This document shows positions 25,353 through 38,161 of a DNA stretch of 64,000 nucleotides, piece by piece (the stretch's first letter is position 1; each line of letters starts with the position of its first letter). Location: positions 590,231 through 654,230 of the forward strand of contig JAAOMT010000439.1 of assembly GCA_016748015.1 (NCBI GenBank), written 5' to 3'. A program made the translations under genes and the position numbers. Under the pieces are notes generated by a model. That model did not search any database. It saw only the letters and a list, made by a program, of their open reading frames with translations, and was not told the DNA's origin. This DNA comes from Geosiphon pyriformis (taxonomy: Eukaryota > Glomeromycota > Glomeromycetes > Archaeosporales > Geosiphonaceae).

Positions 25353-27256
25353 TGAGAATTGAAAAACAATGACAACTTTAAGCCAGTAAACAACTGATCA
25401 AACCTCACTAAAATGAAATTTACCAAAACTTCCAGAGCCACAAATTTAGATTTAAGACTGCCCAACTTGAAAGTTAAGACCTTAAAACTGCTTGAGCCAA
25501 GAATTGGACTATCAGTAGTAATAGAAAAGGAGGTATCAGAAAAACTATCAGGACTATCCAAGACCATATCAAAAAGGGAATTTGAATTTGCAACCACAGA
25601 CAGAACGAAAGCAAGAGGTTGAGAGACAGACATAGCAGGAGTTTTCTTTAAAACAGGCACCAAAGGCACCAACCTGGCATCATTTAGGTGTTTTACTATA
25701 TATGACACTTGGTCCAACAGGAGCCCCAAAGATCATTCTAAAAACAACAAGCATTTATTCAAAGCAGAGTTAAGTGTGAAAGTAGAAGGAGACAGACAAC
25801 TAGAATCCGGACCACCAAAGGAAGAGAGACTTGAATCAGATCCAACAGAAAGACCATAAGATGTAAACACAAAAGAAATAACCTGAGCCCATGATTTACT
25901 GCCAAAGACAGCTGGGCAAGAGATGGGAACACTCTTTTTCATGTACAACTTGGCAAGTTGGAGGCAATTCTCATCCAAAGTGACTTGCTTTATAAATAAT
26001 TTTAGAGGCTTGGAAGTGGAAACAATCTCAGCATCACACTCCAAAACTGAATAACCAAGCTTCTCACACCTACCACACTAAACAAGACCCAATCTAGCCT
26101 AAAAAAGCTTCACTCTACCAAGAATTAGAACTGTACAAAAAGCTGACTCCAACATTTTATCAGACTTGAAGCCAACCACAGTACAACGAGTCCTATTACC
26201 ACTTTCTAATGACCAATTAATGACACACGTCTTCCCACCAGCCCCTTCCAAAAGATTTTCAAGATCATGCACAGTTGTACCCACAGGCAAAGTAAACAAA
26301 AGCGCCCTGAACTGATTCCTTGATGCTCATGTCTCATGATCCCCCACAGCTTTGGCCATGCGCACTGAATTTTTCCTGATTAAGAATGACCACTTAGCTG
26401 CCAACAGATCTGCTTAACTTGATTTGGCAAACTCCACTACAGCCTTCTGCCACAGCTTAATGAGTTGCAATCGGATCGACACCACTTGATCAAACTCAAA
26501 AAGAGCTGCAATGATCATTCCTTTTGATGTATTCATAAGAATTTCCTTTATTACTACAGCCTGATCCGAACGAATTTCTTGTTTCTTAAGATCAGTGTTT
26601 ACAGTGATCTCTTTTTTTCTGGCCAATAATGTGGCCTTTTTTATGCTGATCTTTGAGGTAAAGGTAGATCTGATGATCCCTTCAAATTTTGAGGAGGTAG
26701 TGGCCCTCCCAAAACCATTGATTTTCGAAAATAATTTTCTGATGACTTGAGTTTTGGTCATAGCCAATTTGCCTTCTACAGCTGAGAGATTAATGTTCAG
26801 AGCAAAAGATTTTTTCACAGCAATTTTCACTTGAGTTTTGATTATTTTGAGATCTAATCACTTTCTTTCCAAAGAAATACCAAGAGGAGGAGGGAGGAAA
26901 CCACCATCATTGTCATCCATGTCATAATTCAGAGAGCCAAGAGGGAAACCACAGGCCAAATCATTTTTAACTCTCTTTGTCTTAGGAGTTGTAGCAGCTG
27001 AACCAAAAAAAAACTTATCACTACTACCAACCAAGACATCATCAACAATACTACTACTAGAATCACTTTCCATATCAGAGTATATGCCTTCATTAGAATG
27101 AGGTTTGGCCAAAAAAACACCACCTTTAACACCAAAAAGCTTGACATTGTGAAGAGAAATCTTTTTCTTTTGTGAAAAAGAGCCACCAGCAGGACCAGAG
27201 GAAGCACCCAAGGAAGCCTTTGAACTTGACAAACTGCCACTAGAGGCAGCCTCCAT
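25349..27256 (-). pseudogene. LINE-3 ORF1, one frame, about six stops
   Basis: The ATG at 27256 and the final TGA at 25349 bracket 636 codons in a single frame. A leader MEAASSGSLSSSKASLG is followed by the NGFGRATTSSKF block, the RRM-like unit (AVVIKEILMN; LWQKAVVEFA), the knuckle CGRCEKLGYSVLEC whose His is now Tyr, and coiled coils. Stops lie at about 26855 (TGA), 26414 (TAA), 26324 (TGA), 26099 and 26078 (TAG, both shared with LINE-2) and 25730. The G run seen in other copies reads GGGAGGG here. Confidence 0.84.
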
Positions 27257-27395
27257 ATCCACAACAAATGAGTTATGTGTAAAAGAAATAGTGAAATAAA
27301 ACAGATAGAAAAAACAAAAAATCTCTTCCAAAATTGTGCTTTTTGGAGAATTTGGGATGTACGAAAGAAAGAAGTTTTTGTTTTTATATAGTTTT

Positions 27396-28457
27396 ATAAT
27401 TAATATAAAAGTTTATTTTAAAAATCTTAAAAACATAATAAATTAAATTATTATTTATAATAATTATTATTTTAAAATCCAAATAATTAGAATTAAACCA
27501 AAAATAAAAAAAGAATAATATGTATATTACTTTTTAAAAATATTATGTTAAATTTTAATAAAATTGTATTAATAAAGTTAAAAAGCACATATATTTGTTT
27601 TAAAATTATCTAACTGCTTAATAATAAATAAAAACATTAAAATTTATTTACAATTTTTTTAAAAAAAACTATTTACAACTATATTAAATATAATTAATAA
27701 CAACAAAAAGATAATAACAATTTTAAAAAAAATATAATATTTAATCTTTTAAAAATAACAATAACTTAATCAAAAAAGAAATTTAAACTTTTTTCAAATT
27801 TTTTAATTATAAAACTGTTAAAAATAAAACATTTATAAGAAAAACACCAGAAAAAAAATATACCAAAAACTATTATTAAAAATATAATTAAATAAAACAA
27901 TTTAAATTCAAGATTTTTTACCAAAAACAATTAAATATTAAATAAAGACTTTTTTTTTACATAAAATTAACCATATAAAAATTATTTTCAAAAAGTATTT
28001 ACTTAATAAATTTTCTAAATTAATTATTAAAAATAATAAAAAAATTATATTTTAATATAAAATATCCAAATTTTTTACATTTTTTACAACAAATTAAGTT
28101 TAATCTAATTTAAAAAAAAAATAATTTTACTAAATACAAAAATAGTATAAAAAGCTTAATTTAAAGTTTTTTTAAATTCTAATCTTAATATTAGTAATAA
28201 ACATGTAATTAATAATATAATTTTTTTATTAGGTTTTTTTAAAAGAATACCAAAATTATACATAATTGTGCTTATAAATAAAATAAACAATAATAATTAA
28301 ATTAATTTTTTAAAGACCATATTATCTAATTTTTATTAGTTTTAATTATATGCATAAAATTTTTTTGATTAAAATAAACTACTTAAATATCAATAAATTA
28401 ATCTAATTTAATTTAAGAAATTTTATTACAGCTTTTTTTTATTGTTTTATAAGCTAT
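27396..28457. other. AT-rich spacer between LINE-3 and the old Gypsy element
   Basis: A/T-rich sequence without a usable frame or nameable repeat. Confidence 0.55.
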
Positions 28458-29084
28458 TATTACAAATTAGAATAACATGCTAATAAATAATAAAATAAAA
28501 CAAAATTATATGATAATAAAAATAATTAAAGAGAATTTAATTTTAAAGAATAAATTAAATTAATATAAATTCAATATGTAAAATTAGTTTTAAATCATTA
28601 TTTTTTCCAAAAAGTAATAAAAAAATTTAAAGATAGAAAAATAGTTTATACTATTAACAAAAAATAACATATTAGTATAATTTTATGTTTTATATTAATG
28701 TTTTTAGAATTTAATATCAAATATTAATTATACTTTTTAATAATTTTTAAACTAATAATTTTAGATAAATACTAACAAATAATTTTTTATTATAAAGATG
28801 TTCAAATACTTAAAGAAAATTAAAAAAGAAAAATAAGCAAATTAAAAATAATTAGGTATTTAAAAATAGTTTTTATTATTTTAATTTATATATGTTTTGT
28901 ATATTAAAACATGTTTTTTTAAAGCTAAAAAATATATTATTTATATAGCTATTCAAAATAGTTAATAATTAAGTTAATAATTAGGTTAATAATCAGATTA
29001 TTAATTAGATTATTAATTATTTTTTAAAATTAGAGTGGTTAATCATAAAATATTATTAATTAATACATATAATAATTAATAAAA
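28458..29084 (-). repeat. G1 3' LTR (left copy)
   Basis: The sequence aligns with 45433-46154 along its length: GCTAATAAATAA, AATAATTAAAGAGAATTTAA, GAAAATAGTTTATA-like, ATATTAATGTTTTTA, AAATACTTAAAGAAAATYAAAA, TTTTTATTATTTTAATTTAT, ACATGTTTTTTTAAAGC and AATTAATACATA occur in the same order. The start reads TATTA where the partner has TGTTA. The edges are good to a few bases only. Confidence 0.78.
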
Positions 29085-32000
29085 TTATGGTTTTTAATTA
29101 TAATATTATTTTTTTTAAAAAGATTGAGTTCTAATAAAATTAAATTATTTATAAAATTTCTAATTAAAAAGTTTTGTTTAACTTAAAATTAACTAGTTTT
29201 ATAAAGTTTTTTGTTAATAAAATATATAAAATTTAAAGTAAAATAAGCTTTGTATTCATAAGACCAAATATTTATATAAGAGTTTTGGCTTTTTTAGCAA
29301 TAGTCAAAGCTTTTAAAATATTTAACTATATAATATCCAAAATTTTTGTCTGTATTTTTAAAAATGTTTTTTTAAAAACTTTATGTTTTTTATGATTTTA
29401 TTAAGACAACTATAGAGTTTTAACTGTTTTTCATAAAACAAATTTTTGTTTATAGACAAAATTTTTTTAATTATTTGTTCAAATGTATTAAAAAGTAATA
29501 ATATTATTAAAGTTATACATTTAAGCATCTATTTATTTATTTTATTACCAGTTTTTTTCTTTTTAGTAGTGATTTTTTTTGGTTTAATAACAATATATGT
29601 TTTATTATTATTAGTTATAATAATCTGTTTTTCAATAGTTAAAATAGCATTTTAATAATTTTTAATTTAATACTATAAAGAGTATAGAAAGCATTTTAAA
29701 TGTTTTAATTCAAAAAATAATTGTTGATGTTGATTAAAAATACTTCTATTTTAAGAATAGTATATCTATTTATAACTAATTTTTGTTAATTATTTGAATT
29801 AATATTACTATAACAGACAATCAATTAGATTATTTGTAATATTTTTTGAATCATGTATTATGTATAGATTAATTATTAAAGCTTATTCTATATTAATTTT
29901 ATAGAATATAAAAATCATTGTTCAAAATTTTGTTGATTATAAAAAATATTTTTTACTGATTAGAAAACTTATCTTTATAAACATTGTTTTTGTTTAAATA
30001 ATATTTCAGAACTAGATTACTAATACTTAAAAAAAGTGTTTTATATGTTTTTTTTTTAAATTTTTCTTAAAACTGTTTTATCTTTTTAAAAGCAATTATT
30101 TATGCTTTTATTAGTGAGTTAAAAATTGTATTAAGTTTTTTTTGCAAGATATTTTTGTGTTTTTTTATTGTAATTTTTTCAAAAAGTATTGTTTTAATAT
30201 CAGTTTTTATTAGTAATATTGCTATTTTTCTATAAAGCAGATAAAAAAACTCATAACTTATTATATTATAATTTACAGTTTTATAAATAAACAAAGCTGA
30301 AAACAGTATTTTGTCTTATAAATTTGTTTTTTTATTAATTTTGGTCAAATTTTTATATAATATTCTATTGAAATATTTCATTAAATTATTTGTTTAAAAG
30401 TAATAAAAAAATGAAAATTTATAACATATTTTTAGTTTTTTACAAAGTTTTTCAATTAGAGTACTAAAAAAAAGTTTTTTTATGAAATAAAATTTTTTTT
30501 AAATATTTATAATAATATATAATATTTTTATAAATAAAGTTAACAATAAAAACTGTTGTTTAGTCAAATATAATTCTTGTTTTTATTCATTTTATAAGAT
30601 ATTTAGTAGCTATTATAATATATTTATTGCTATCAAAAGTTATTATTAAAGATTTAACAATATTAATACCAATTTTATTAAATAGTTGATCAACAAAAAT
30701 TAAATAAATATTTTTTTTTTATTGGTGAATTTTTTTTAATAAGTATTACAAGTTTAATATAGTTAGCAATATTTTTTTTAAAATAAATTAATTATAATAA
30801 ACTAAAATCTTCTAAATAGTTTTTATTTTTTTTTGTATAACTGGTTTTGGTAAATTAAATAAAAATTTGATTATTTTTGCAAATATTTTTTTTGTTTTTA
30901 AGTGTAATTTAGTAAATATTGTTTTTTATTCAAAAATTTTATTAAGACAAAATAATTGTTCAAATTTATTATTATGTTTAATTAAAGCAATTATATTAAT
31001 AATTAAATTGGTTTGGTAAAAATAATTATGCTATTAGTTAATAATAAGTTTAAAAAAAATATTAATATTTTAATAATTAGTTTTTTTATAGTGTTGTATA
31101 TTATAGTCAAATTTATTTAATTAGAGTATTCAGTAAGCTAACTATTTATGTTTTAATTTTTTTTTGTTGTATAGCCAAACTAATATTTAATAATCTGTTA
31201 TTATTAAAAATTTAGCATTAAAAAAATATTTATCTTAGTAACTGGTAGCTTAAATTACTATCAGGTATTTTTGGTTAATAACTAAATAATTTTGTTCTGC
31301 TAAAAAAAGTGTTTTATTAACATATATTATTATATGTTTTTTGTTATTATTATCTTTTTAAGAAAAAACAAAACTAAATATAAAGCTAAATATATTAATA
31401 TAAAGAATAAAAAATCAGTTTAAATTAAATTATTTGAAAATAGATTTAATAATAAGTTTTTTTTTAAAGTTTTGAAAGCTTTTTGTTAATATATACTTTA
31501 GTGATAGTTAACATTTTTTCTAAGCAATTAATTTAAAGATACAGCAATTTTAAAAAAATCTTTAACAAATTTTTGGTAATAAGAGACCAAACCAAAAAAA
31601 AAAGCATACTTCAGATATATTCATTAATTATTTAAAATTTTGGTTTTTTTTGTTTTGGCAAAATCAAAAAAAAATTCTATTTTTTATAATAAAATAACTA
31701 AAAAATTAAGTAAATTATTATTTAAAGAAAGATTTGATTGAATTGATTTTTAGATCAAAATTTTTTAGAAAATTTAAGGTCTTTTATTAATGTTTAAAAT
31801 ATTTATCTCAAATTTTTGAGTATACTATTATATTATCTAAATAAATTAAAAAAAATCTCTGTTAACTAATTTAAATATTTTGTTTATTAATTTTTGAAAA
31901 ATAAGAAAAATATTGGTTAATTTAAAAACATAACTATAAATTTGTATATATTATATTTTGTATTTTCTTACAACTTTTTGAATTTATTTTTATTTGCCAG

Positions 32001-33850
32001 AATTTGGTAGTTAAGTTAATAATTGAAATAAAAACAGCACCATAAAACTTATTTAATATTGTATTAATTTTGAAAAGTATATATATGTTTTTTTTAATAA
32101 TAATATTTAATTAGTAATAGTTAATATAAAAACATAGAATTTTATCTTTTTTAGAAATTATTATTACTAAAAAAGCCTATTTACTTATGGTTTTTTGAAT
32201 AAATTCAAGTTTTTTTATTTATTCAATTTTTTTCTTAATAAATTCATTATTATAACAATTGAATTAATAAAACTTTAAATAAATAAAACAAGTTTTTTTG
32301 GTAATGATAGTATATTAAATTATATTAGTATATTTAAAGATATTATCTTTTATTGAGATTACTAGACTATTTTTAGCCAGCAAATTTTCAAAGTCTATTT
32401 TTTTTTCTTTTAGAAAAAAAATTTTTTGTTTTATTATTAATAATTGTATTTTTAGTTTATTCTTAAATAACTTTTGTTTTTTTTTAAAGATATTAAGTTA
32501 ATAAGTTTTCAATCTTTGTAATAAATTCAAAAAGACATATATTTATTACAAAAAAAATATAATAATTTAATATACAATACTAGACATAAAAATTATATTA
32601 TTAATAATTATATTTGGCTTTTTTGTCAGATTTTTTGTTAAAAATTTTTTGAAAAATATTATAATAAGACCAATAAATTATTTTACTATTTACTATGATT
32701 TCTTTTTTGTTAATTTTAATATTATTCAAAAGTTTGCTATTGTTAAAAAAATAGTATAAACAAGTTTAATAGTCTTTTTTAATTCATTTTTATTTTTATT
32801 TTTATTGCTTTTTTTATCTTCTAATTCTTTTAATTGCTTTTTTTCTTGTTTTGGTTTTAATTTTGAAAAAGTTGTTTAATAATGATACTTAATTATAATA
32901 AAATTTTTATTATATCTAATGGTTAGTTTACAGAATTTATAATTAAATAAAGCTTTAGTTTTTTTGAGCCATTTATTATTAACAATAATAGTATATTTTT
33001 TGGTCTCTGAGATTTTTATATTAGTTTTAATACAGATATTATTAATTTAAACAGAAACAGTCTTGATTATACTAAGCTTTTTTTTATTATTATTATATAT
33101 ATTAATTATTGGTCTGAATAAAAATTTATCAATTTTTTTTAATAACTTTTAAAAAGTGTTTAACAATAATATTAACAGATAATTTATTATTTAAAATTAA
33201 ATTAATAAAGTAACTAGCTACTTGTGCTTTATAAATCAAAAAAGTAATATTGCTATTTTTAGCAAGTCTTGTTTGATAAAAGCATTTATTAGTTTTAAAT
33301 ATCTTTTCTTTGAGATTAAAAATTTGTAGAAATTTTTTCTAAACTAGTGAATAAATTATTAATTAACCAAAAATAATGTGTACTAAAGTTTTCATGAAAT
33401 TTTTTACAATAGAATAGAATTCAAATTTTTGTATAATTTCTGAAAGTTTTAACTTTAAAAAATTCTGGCTTTTAAAAATTTATTGTTATTAACAGTAGAT
33501 ATTGATGTTTTGTTAGTATTTGAAACAAATTCAATCTTGACTTTTTTTTTTGTAAAAGTAAAAAAATTAATAGCTAATTTATTTATGTTATAGTTATTAT
33601 TAATAAAATTAAAAGAATAAAAATAGTTATTTTTTGGTTGGCTTGTATTTTTACTTTTTGAAAATGTGCTTACTAGTTTAAAAATTAATAAATAGTAGCT
33701 TTAATTAAGAAATTCTTTTCAAAAAACTTTAAGTTAATATGATTTGGTTTTTAATTTGGAATATTGTTATTGTTAGTTTTGTTGTTTTAATTGTTATTGT
33801 TTTTAAAAGCTAAAAGAAACAAAGAAGAATTGTTGTAATTTCTTAAGAAA
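29085..33850 (-). pseudogene. G1 pol relic (RT and integrase recognisable)
   Basis: On the minus strand the Ty3/Gypsy RT signature reads YLDNIIVYSKNLR from 31843 downward, with Asn at the second catalytic position. Further downstream, NKYIIIATKYLIK followed by a stop and then IKTRIIF at about 30628-30560 matches the start of a Gypsy integrase core. The spacing between the two (about 1.2 kb) suits RT, RNase H and the integrase zinc region. Protease should lie near 33 kb but I cannot read it. There are stops throughout. The small open frames at 29446-29655 and 30100-30294 are by-products of base composition. Confidence 0.7.
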
Positions 33851-34559
33851 TATTTAATTAATTCACAATAATAGTATACAGATAAGTTACAATTATGTTG
33901 TTTTTAATTATAGAATAACTATTAAGACTAATTAAATCAAGATTCAAATTTGAATTTTTAAGATTATTGATTTTTTTTTACTGCTTAAATTAGAGATTTT
34001 AGTAATCAAGCAAAGTTAGCTGTAAGTCTGTTCATAAGTTGTTTATTTAGATTTTGAGTTTGAACAGCAAAAAAATAACAGTTATTTAAGAAGTTAAAGC
34101 CAGAACAGAAACAAAAACAAAAATTAAAAGTGTAAATTTCATATGTATTTTTTGGTTGTTTTTAATTTTTAAACAAGCTCAATAGCTATATCTATTGTAA
34201 AATTGTTTTTTAGAACCAAAAAAAGCCAAAAAACATATAATAAATTAGTTTTTAATTTTTTTGAAAAAAAATAAATTTTTTGTTTTTTTGTTTAATTTTT
34301 TTTAGTATTTACTTATTTAATTAACTTTTTTATAATTTTAGCATATTTAGTTACAATTTTACCAAGACTTTGAGTTTTTTTTTCTAATTTTATATGTTAT
34401 TTAAAAATCAAAATTAAAGTTTTAAATCTAAATTCAAATTAAATAATAAAAAAAATATTGTCTTTTATAGCTTGTATTAATATTTATCTTAAAATTTTTT
34501 GTTGTGTATTAATATTAATTTTTTGTAAGAATTATTTAACAAAAAAGTCTTAAAAGTAG
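33851..34559 (-). pseudogene. G1 gag relic
   Basis: On the minus strand, SLGKIVTKYAKIIKKLIK (about 34375-34322) and a following LLYVFWLFLVLKNN segment look like the helical part of a Ty3/Gypsy Gag. A possible knuckle remnant with spaced Cys codons lies near 33900. The relic continues on the other side of G2 (44735 to about 45400), which places it at the 5' end of the old element. Confidence 0.55.
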
Positions 34560-35432
34560 TGTTATTCATAAAATATAGGAAATATAGTATTATTAATCAG
34601 TAGATATTAGCCAATTAGATATAGACGTAATAAATATGGAATTTCAAGATTCCTTTCAGAGGAATTGCAGGATTCCAGGAATTTTAGAATTCTCCAACAA
34701 GGAATTGCAGGATTTCAGAAATCGCAAAATTCCAGGAATTCCAGAATTCCTGTCACAAGGAATTAAGAAATTAAGAAATCTCAAATATGTATATATAGTA
34801 GTAGTGTTAAAAGCAGAAAAGACAGAATCGACACCAAGAATTCTTAGCTTAGTTATCACAATCCTCAAATAAAATAATTATTCACTATATCAAATTTTTT
34901 TTTCATTATTAACATGAAGTATTGATAGTAACTGATACTTAACCATACTGGAACAATAGCTCTTGATTACAGCTATTGACAAGATACAAATTAGAATTGC
35001 CTTGGCTTATTTGCTTTATTTCATATTCTTTGCTTTCTTTTTTTTCTTTTCTTTTCTATCTTTGTTTTGTTGTTGTATACTAATTGATTAAGGATTAAAA
35101 GCACTGAGTTATTGATGTCATAAATAGCCTGGTAAAAAACCCAGAAATAAGGGTAGAATTTTATATATTATTGGATAGCTTACCAGAAGGGCACGACTGC
35201 CAGAATAAATCTGGCCTCCATGCTGAGAAAGAAATTGGACAGAATTGTGATTCCAAAGACTATTACAATTACAATTGAATCTCTGTTCATTATACAAAAA
35301 ACTCAATCCAAAACCTTCAGATATCAAAACCTTCAGATTACCAATACCAACATCAACAGAAATTAATAGCTTTTGAGCACTAAGTTACGGGTTTGTTATT
35401 TATTCCCACACCAGAAATAATCACCTATAACA
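34560..35432 (+). repeat. G2 5' LTR
   Basis: It begins TGTTATTCATA and ends CACCTATAACA. It holds an array of GGAATTGCAGGATTCC-like units (34636-34770), a TATA box TATATATAG at 34790-34798, and AATAAA at 34868-34873 as a likely polyadenylation signal. Confidence 0.9.
34790..34798 (+). promoter_or_regulatory. TATA box of the G2 5' LTR
   Basis: TATATATAG lies just after the GGAATT array and about 70 bases before AATAAA, as expected for a U3 promoter. The same string is present in the 3' LTR near 44092-44100. Confidence 0.55.
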
Positions 35433-35434
35433 TT

Positions 35435-35451
35435 TGGTGCTTCCTGTGAGG
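35435..35451 (+). other. G2 primer binding site
   Basis: TGGTGCTTCCTGTGAGG begins two bases after the 5' LTR ends. It starts TGG, complementary to the CCA end of a tRNA. I cannot say which tRNA from the window. Confidence 0.6.
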
Positions 35452-35494
35452 TATAATCCTACAGAAAACCAGTACTGACAACACCAAACCAAAA

Positions 35495-37525
35495 GTGGCA
35501 AAATCAGAAATAATAGGGACAAACCATTTAGGATTTGTGAAATTCTTATTTCAACAATACAGCCAACAGCTAGGCCTAAACAACAACTATTACCCAGCAG
35601 AATCAGCTTTTAACTTCTACATCAATGAAAGAATCACAGATTTTCTAAGAGGACCAGTTGACATTGAATCAGCAAGAGAAAATTTTTATTTGGAACTAAT
35701 CCAACACACCAACTTACCAAGAAATCACAGCTTTGCACTCATTATTAGAGAAATCAACCAAGAAATTGAAAAATATATGCAAAGAACATTCCTTATTACT
35801 TACCAGAACAAAGGCAAAGGAAAATTACAGACACCAGCAATAACACCCAAAGGAATACAAATTCCTAACTGGAAAAAACAAAGAATTGAATCTCTAATAC
35901 ATCCATCATACTATCACATGCCCAGAAGTACCATCAACATCACATCAGCAGACACATCTACCAGTACAAAGACACTGCTAGTAAGAATCACATTTCAGAG
36001 TAAACAAAAGAAAAATGAACTATTAGGAGCATACAGTAATTATTTTGAAGGGTTTAAATTAAGATTGCCAATATTATCAGGATTTTGATTACCACCTCAT
36101 CAGCCAGATTTCGGAACCGTCAGTTCCTGGAAAATTACTGAATCAGAAGAAAAAAAAAACAAGAATCAGAAATTTAATTACCAAAAACCAATCCCAGAAA
36201 ACCTGAACATTCAAACTCAGCAACATTTAGAAAATCCGGAAATCAAAACTCCAAATATTCAAATCCCGCCAAATCAAAAAAATCAAAAACCCGATTTAAT
36301 TCATCAGCAAAATCTACCTCCAGTTATCATCATTGATCAACCACCAATTGAGCCAATTGGTGAGCCAATTCAACCACCTCAAGTACCATTCCAACAACCA
36401 TTACCTCTTCAACAACTTCAGCAACAGCTGCCTCAACAGCCCCAGCAATCTATAGTACCAATAGCCTATGCACCAATAATCAAATTAGAAAAATTCACTG
36501 GTAAAGAGGATGATGTTCAAGCTTGGTTGAATGACATTGCCAAAGCAATCACAGCAAACAATTGGAATGACAACAGAGCTCTTCAAGCAATCTTATATTT
36601 CTTCCAAGATACCGTGGATTCATGGTATCAAAGCTTAGCCACAAAACCTCAAATGTTTGACACATTTAAGCAGGAGTTTCTAAGATATTTCAGTAATAAT
36701 AACAGTATCAACCATTTGGTAAATACTTTCACTATCATTAAACAAGGGGACACTGAAGCCATTACCACATACTTGGGACAATTCCATAGATGTCTGCACC
36801 AGATCCAAGCTATCAACACTGATTATTTCACAGTGGCCCAAATTTTGAATCAATTTATCAGAGGCTTATACAGTAGTATTTTCCAGCACATACGTTCACT
36901 ACACCCAGCAGATTTACAAGCAGCCATTACTAACGCCAGAGATTTTGAAGCAGCCGAACTTGAAGCTAACCACACCCAAGCTGTTAATCTAGTAATGAAT
37001 AGATCATCTGAATTGGATTCTAAATTGAAACAATTCAGTAATTCCATCAATCAAAAATTAGAGAGGTACTTAGCTAACAACTGAGTAATCTATCAACTGC
37101 CACAACAATACAACAATCAAGGAAACTCCAATTGCATCCAAAATTAGCCACGTTTATTATTTCCAGCCAATCAACAGTGGCAACAAGAAACACGTGTTTG
37201 CCACTATTGTGGTAGGCAAGGACACATACAAATCGATTGCTGCTAGTGTTTAAATAACCAACAATCGGGAAATCAATATCAAAATCCCAATTGCCAGTTC
37301 CCAGCTCCAAGTTCTCAGCAAAATCAAGAACAATACCAATACTTATCTCATTATGCACCAATGAGACAGCAATCAATGTATCAACCACCAGTATATCAAG
37401 CTCCAATTTATCAACTGTAGCCACAAGTAATTTATCAACAACTACAGCTGCAAATAATATATCAACCCCAACAAATTCAAACACTGCCCCAAAACTTACT
37501 ACCCAATAGAACACAAAGACCGAGA
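35495..37525 (+). pseudogene. G2 gag (capsid domain and CCHC knuckle), few stops
   Basis: This encodes the structural protein that packages the RNA. From ATG 35495 there are 197 codons to TGA 36086, then the same frame continues through a Pro/Gln-rich linker into a retrotransposon Gag domain: the EKFTGKEDDVQAWLNDI segment near 36490, followed by a helical region ending ANN before TGA 37082. After two stops comes the knuckle CHYCGRQGHIQIDC at 37199-37240, which is intact, and a Gln/Tyr-rich tail. Stops: 36086, 37082, about 37148, 37244 and 37418. There is no frame change. The frame runs straight into protease, so Gag and Pol appear fused. Confidence 0.85.
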
Positions 37526-38161
37526 ATGACTCAACAGAGCTGGAGATTGGTAATGGTGGTCCATCAACTGATCCCCAGTTTTTCACAGCAACCATCTGGA
37601 TTACGCCAGTGGAATTTGGGTACTGGTCAATTTCAAAACCCAAATTCCCAGAACTATTTAAGTCTTTTGATTACTCCAAAAGACGCCTCAGCCAATAATT
37701 CAGTATTCACCCAAAAACAACCACTTATCAGTAATATCCCACCTGCTACCATCACTGAAAATGAGTCCTTGGCTGCTATTTTCTCATTTAAATTTGAAGA
37801 AACAACTGCAATGCCATTATTTAATAAAGCTGTTCTTGAAGCCAAACCAATCACTGTGATGTACACTAATGCCAAAGTTGAGGGACAATTCATCAAATTG
37901 ATCCTTGACAGTGGTTTAGCAGGCAGCATCATCACACAACAACTCATGGATCAATTAGATTGCCGAGTTGATCGAGCTGCCAGTGCCAGAATCATCATAG
38001 CCGATAGAGTGACCAAAACTCCAATTGGCAAAATCAACAACTTCCCTTTTGAAGTCAATGGCATCGTAACTTCCATTAAAGTTTTAGTGATGGAAGCCAC
38101 TCAATACCAAGCTCTCATTGGTAATAACTGGCTATCCAAAGTCAATACAATGTTAGACTAA
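37526..38161 (+). pseudogene. G2 aspartic protease region
   Basis: This would cut the polyprotein. The active-site motif LILDSGLAGSIIT lies near 37898-37936 (Asp at 37907-37909), followed by hydrophobic strands and NNWLSKVNTMLD, typical of a retropepsin end. The frame is open for 211 codons to a TAA at 38159, and it is the same frame as gag and RT. Confidence 0.8.

Larger units (their letters stand above)
19551..27385 (-). mobile_element. LINE-3: full-length non-LTR retrotransposon copy, with a solo LTR inserted
   Basis: Minus-strand sister of LINE-2. It is flanked by a 10-bp direct repeat ATATAGTTTT at 19541-19550 and 27386-27395; the T run beside the tail makes one edge ambiguous by a few bases. 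The 5' end (27385, AAAAACAAAAACTTCTTTCT) and the A-tail (from about 19566 down) are both present, so it is full length apart from the 981-bp LTR inserted at 22883-23863. With LINE-2 it forms an inverted pair, tail to tail, across 2.9 kb of AT-rich sequence. Confidence 0.9.

Noticed and set aside
29446-29655. Small hydrophobic open frame (69 codons)
   Set aside because: It lies in AT-saturated DNA on the strand opposite to the G1 pol relic; Ile/Leu/Phe-rich text is what A/T-rich sequence yields by chance.
30100-30294. 64-codon minus-strand frame as a gene
   Set aside because: It is on the coding strand of the G1 relic downstream of the integrase core and is best seen as part of it.
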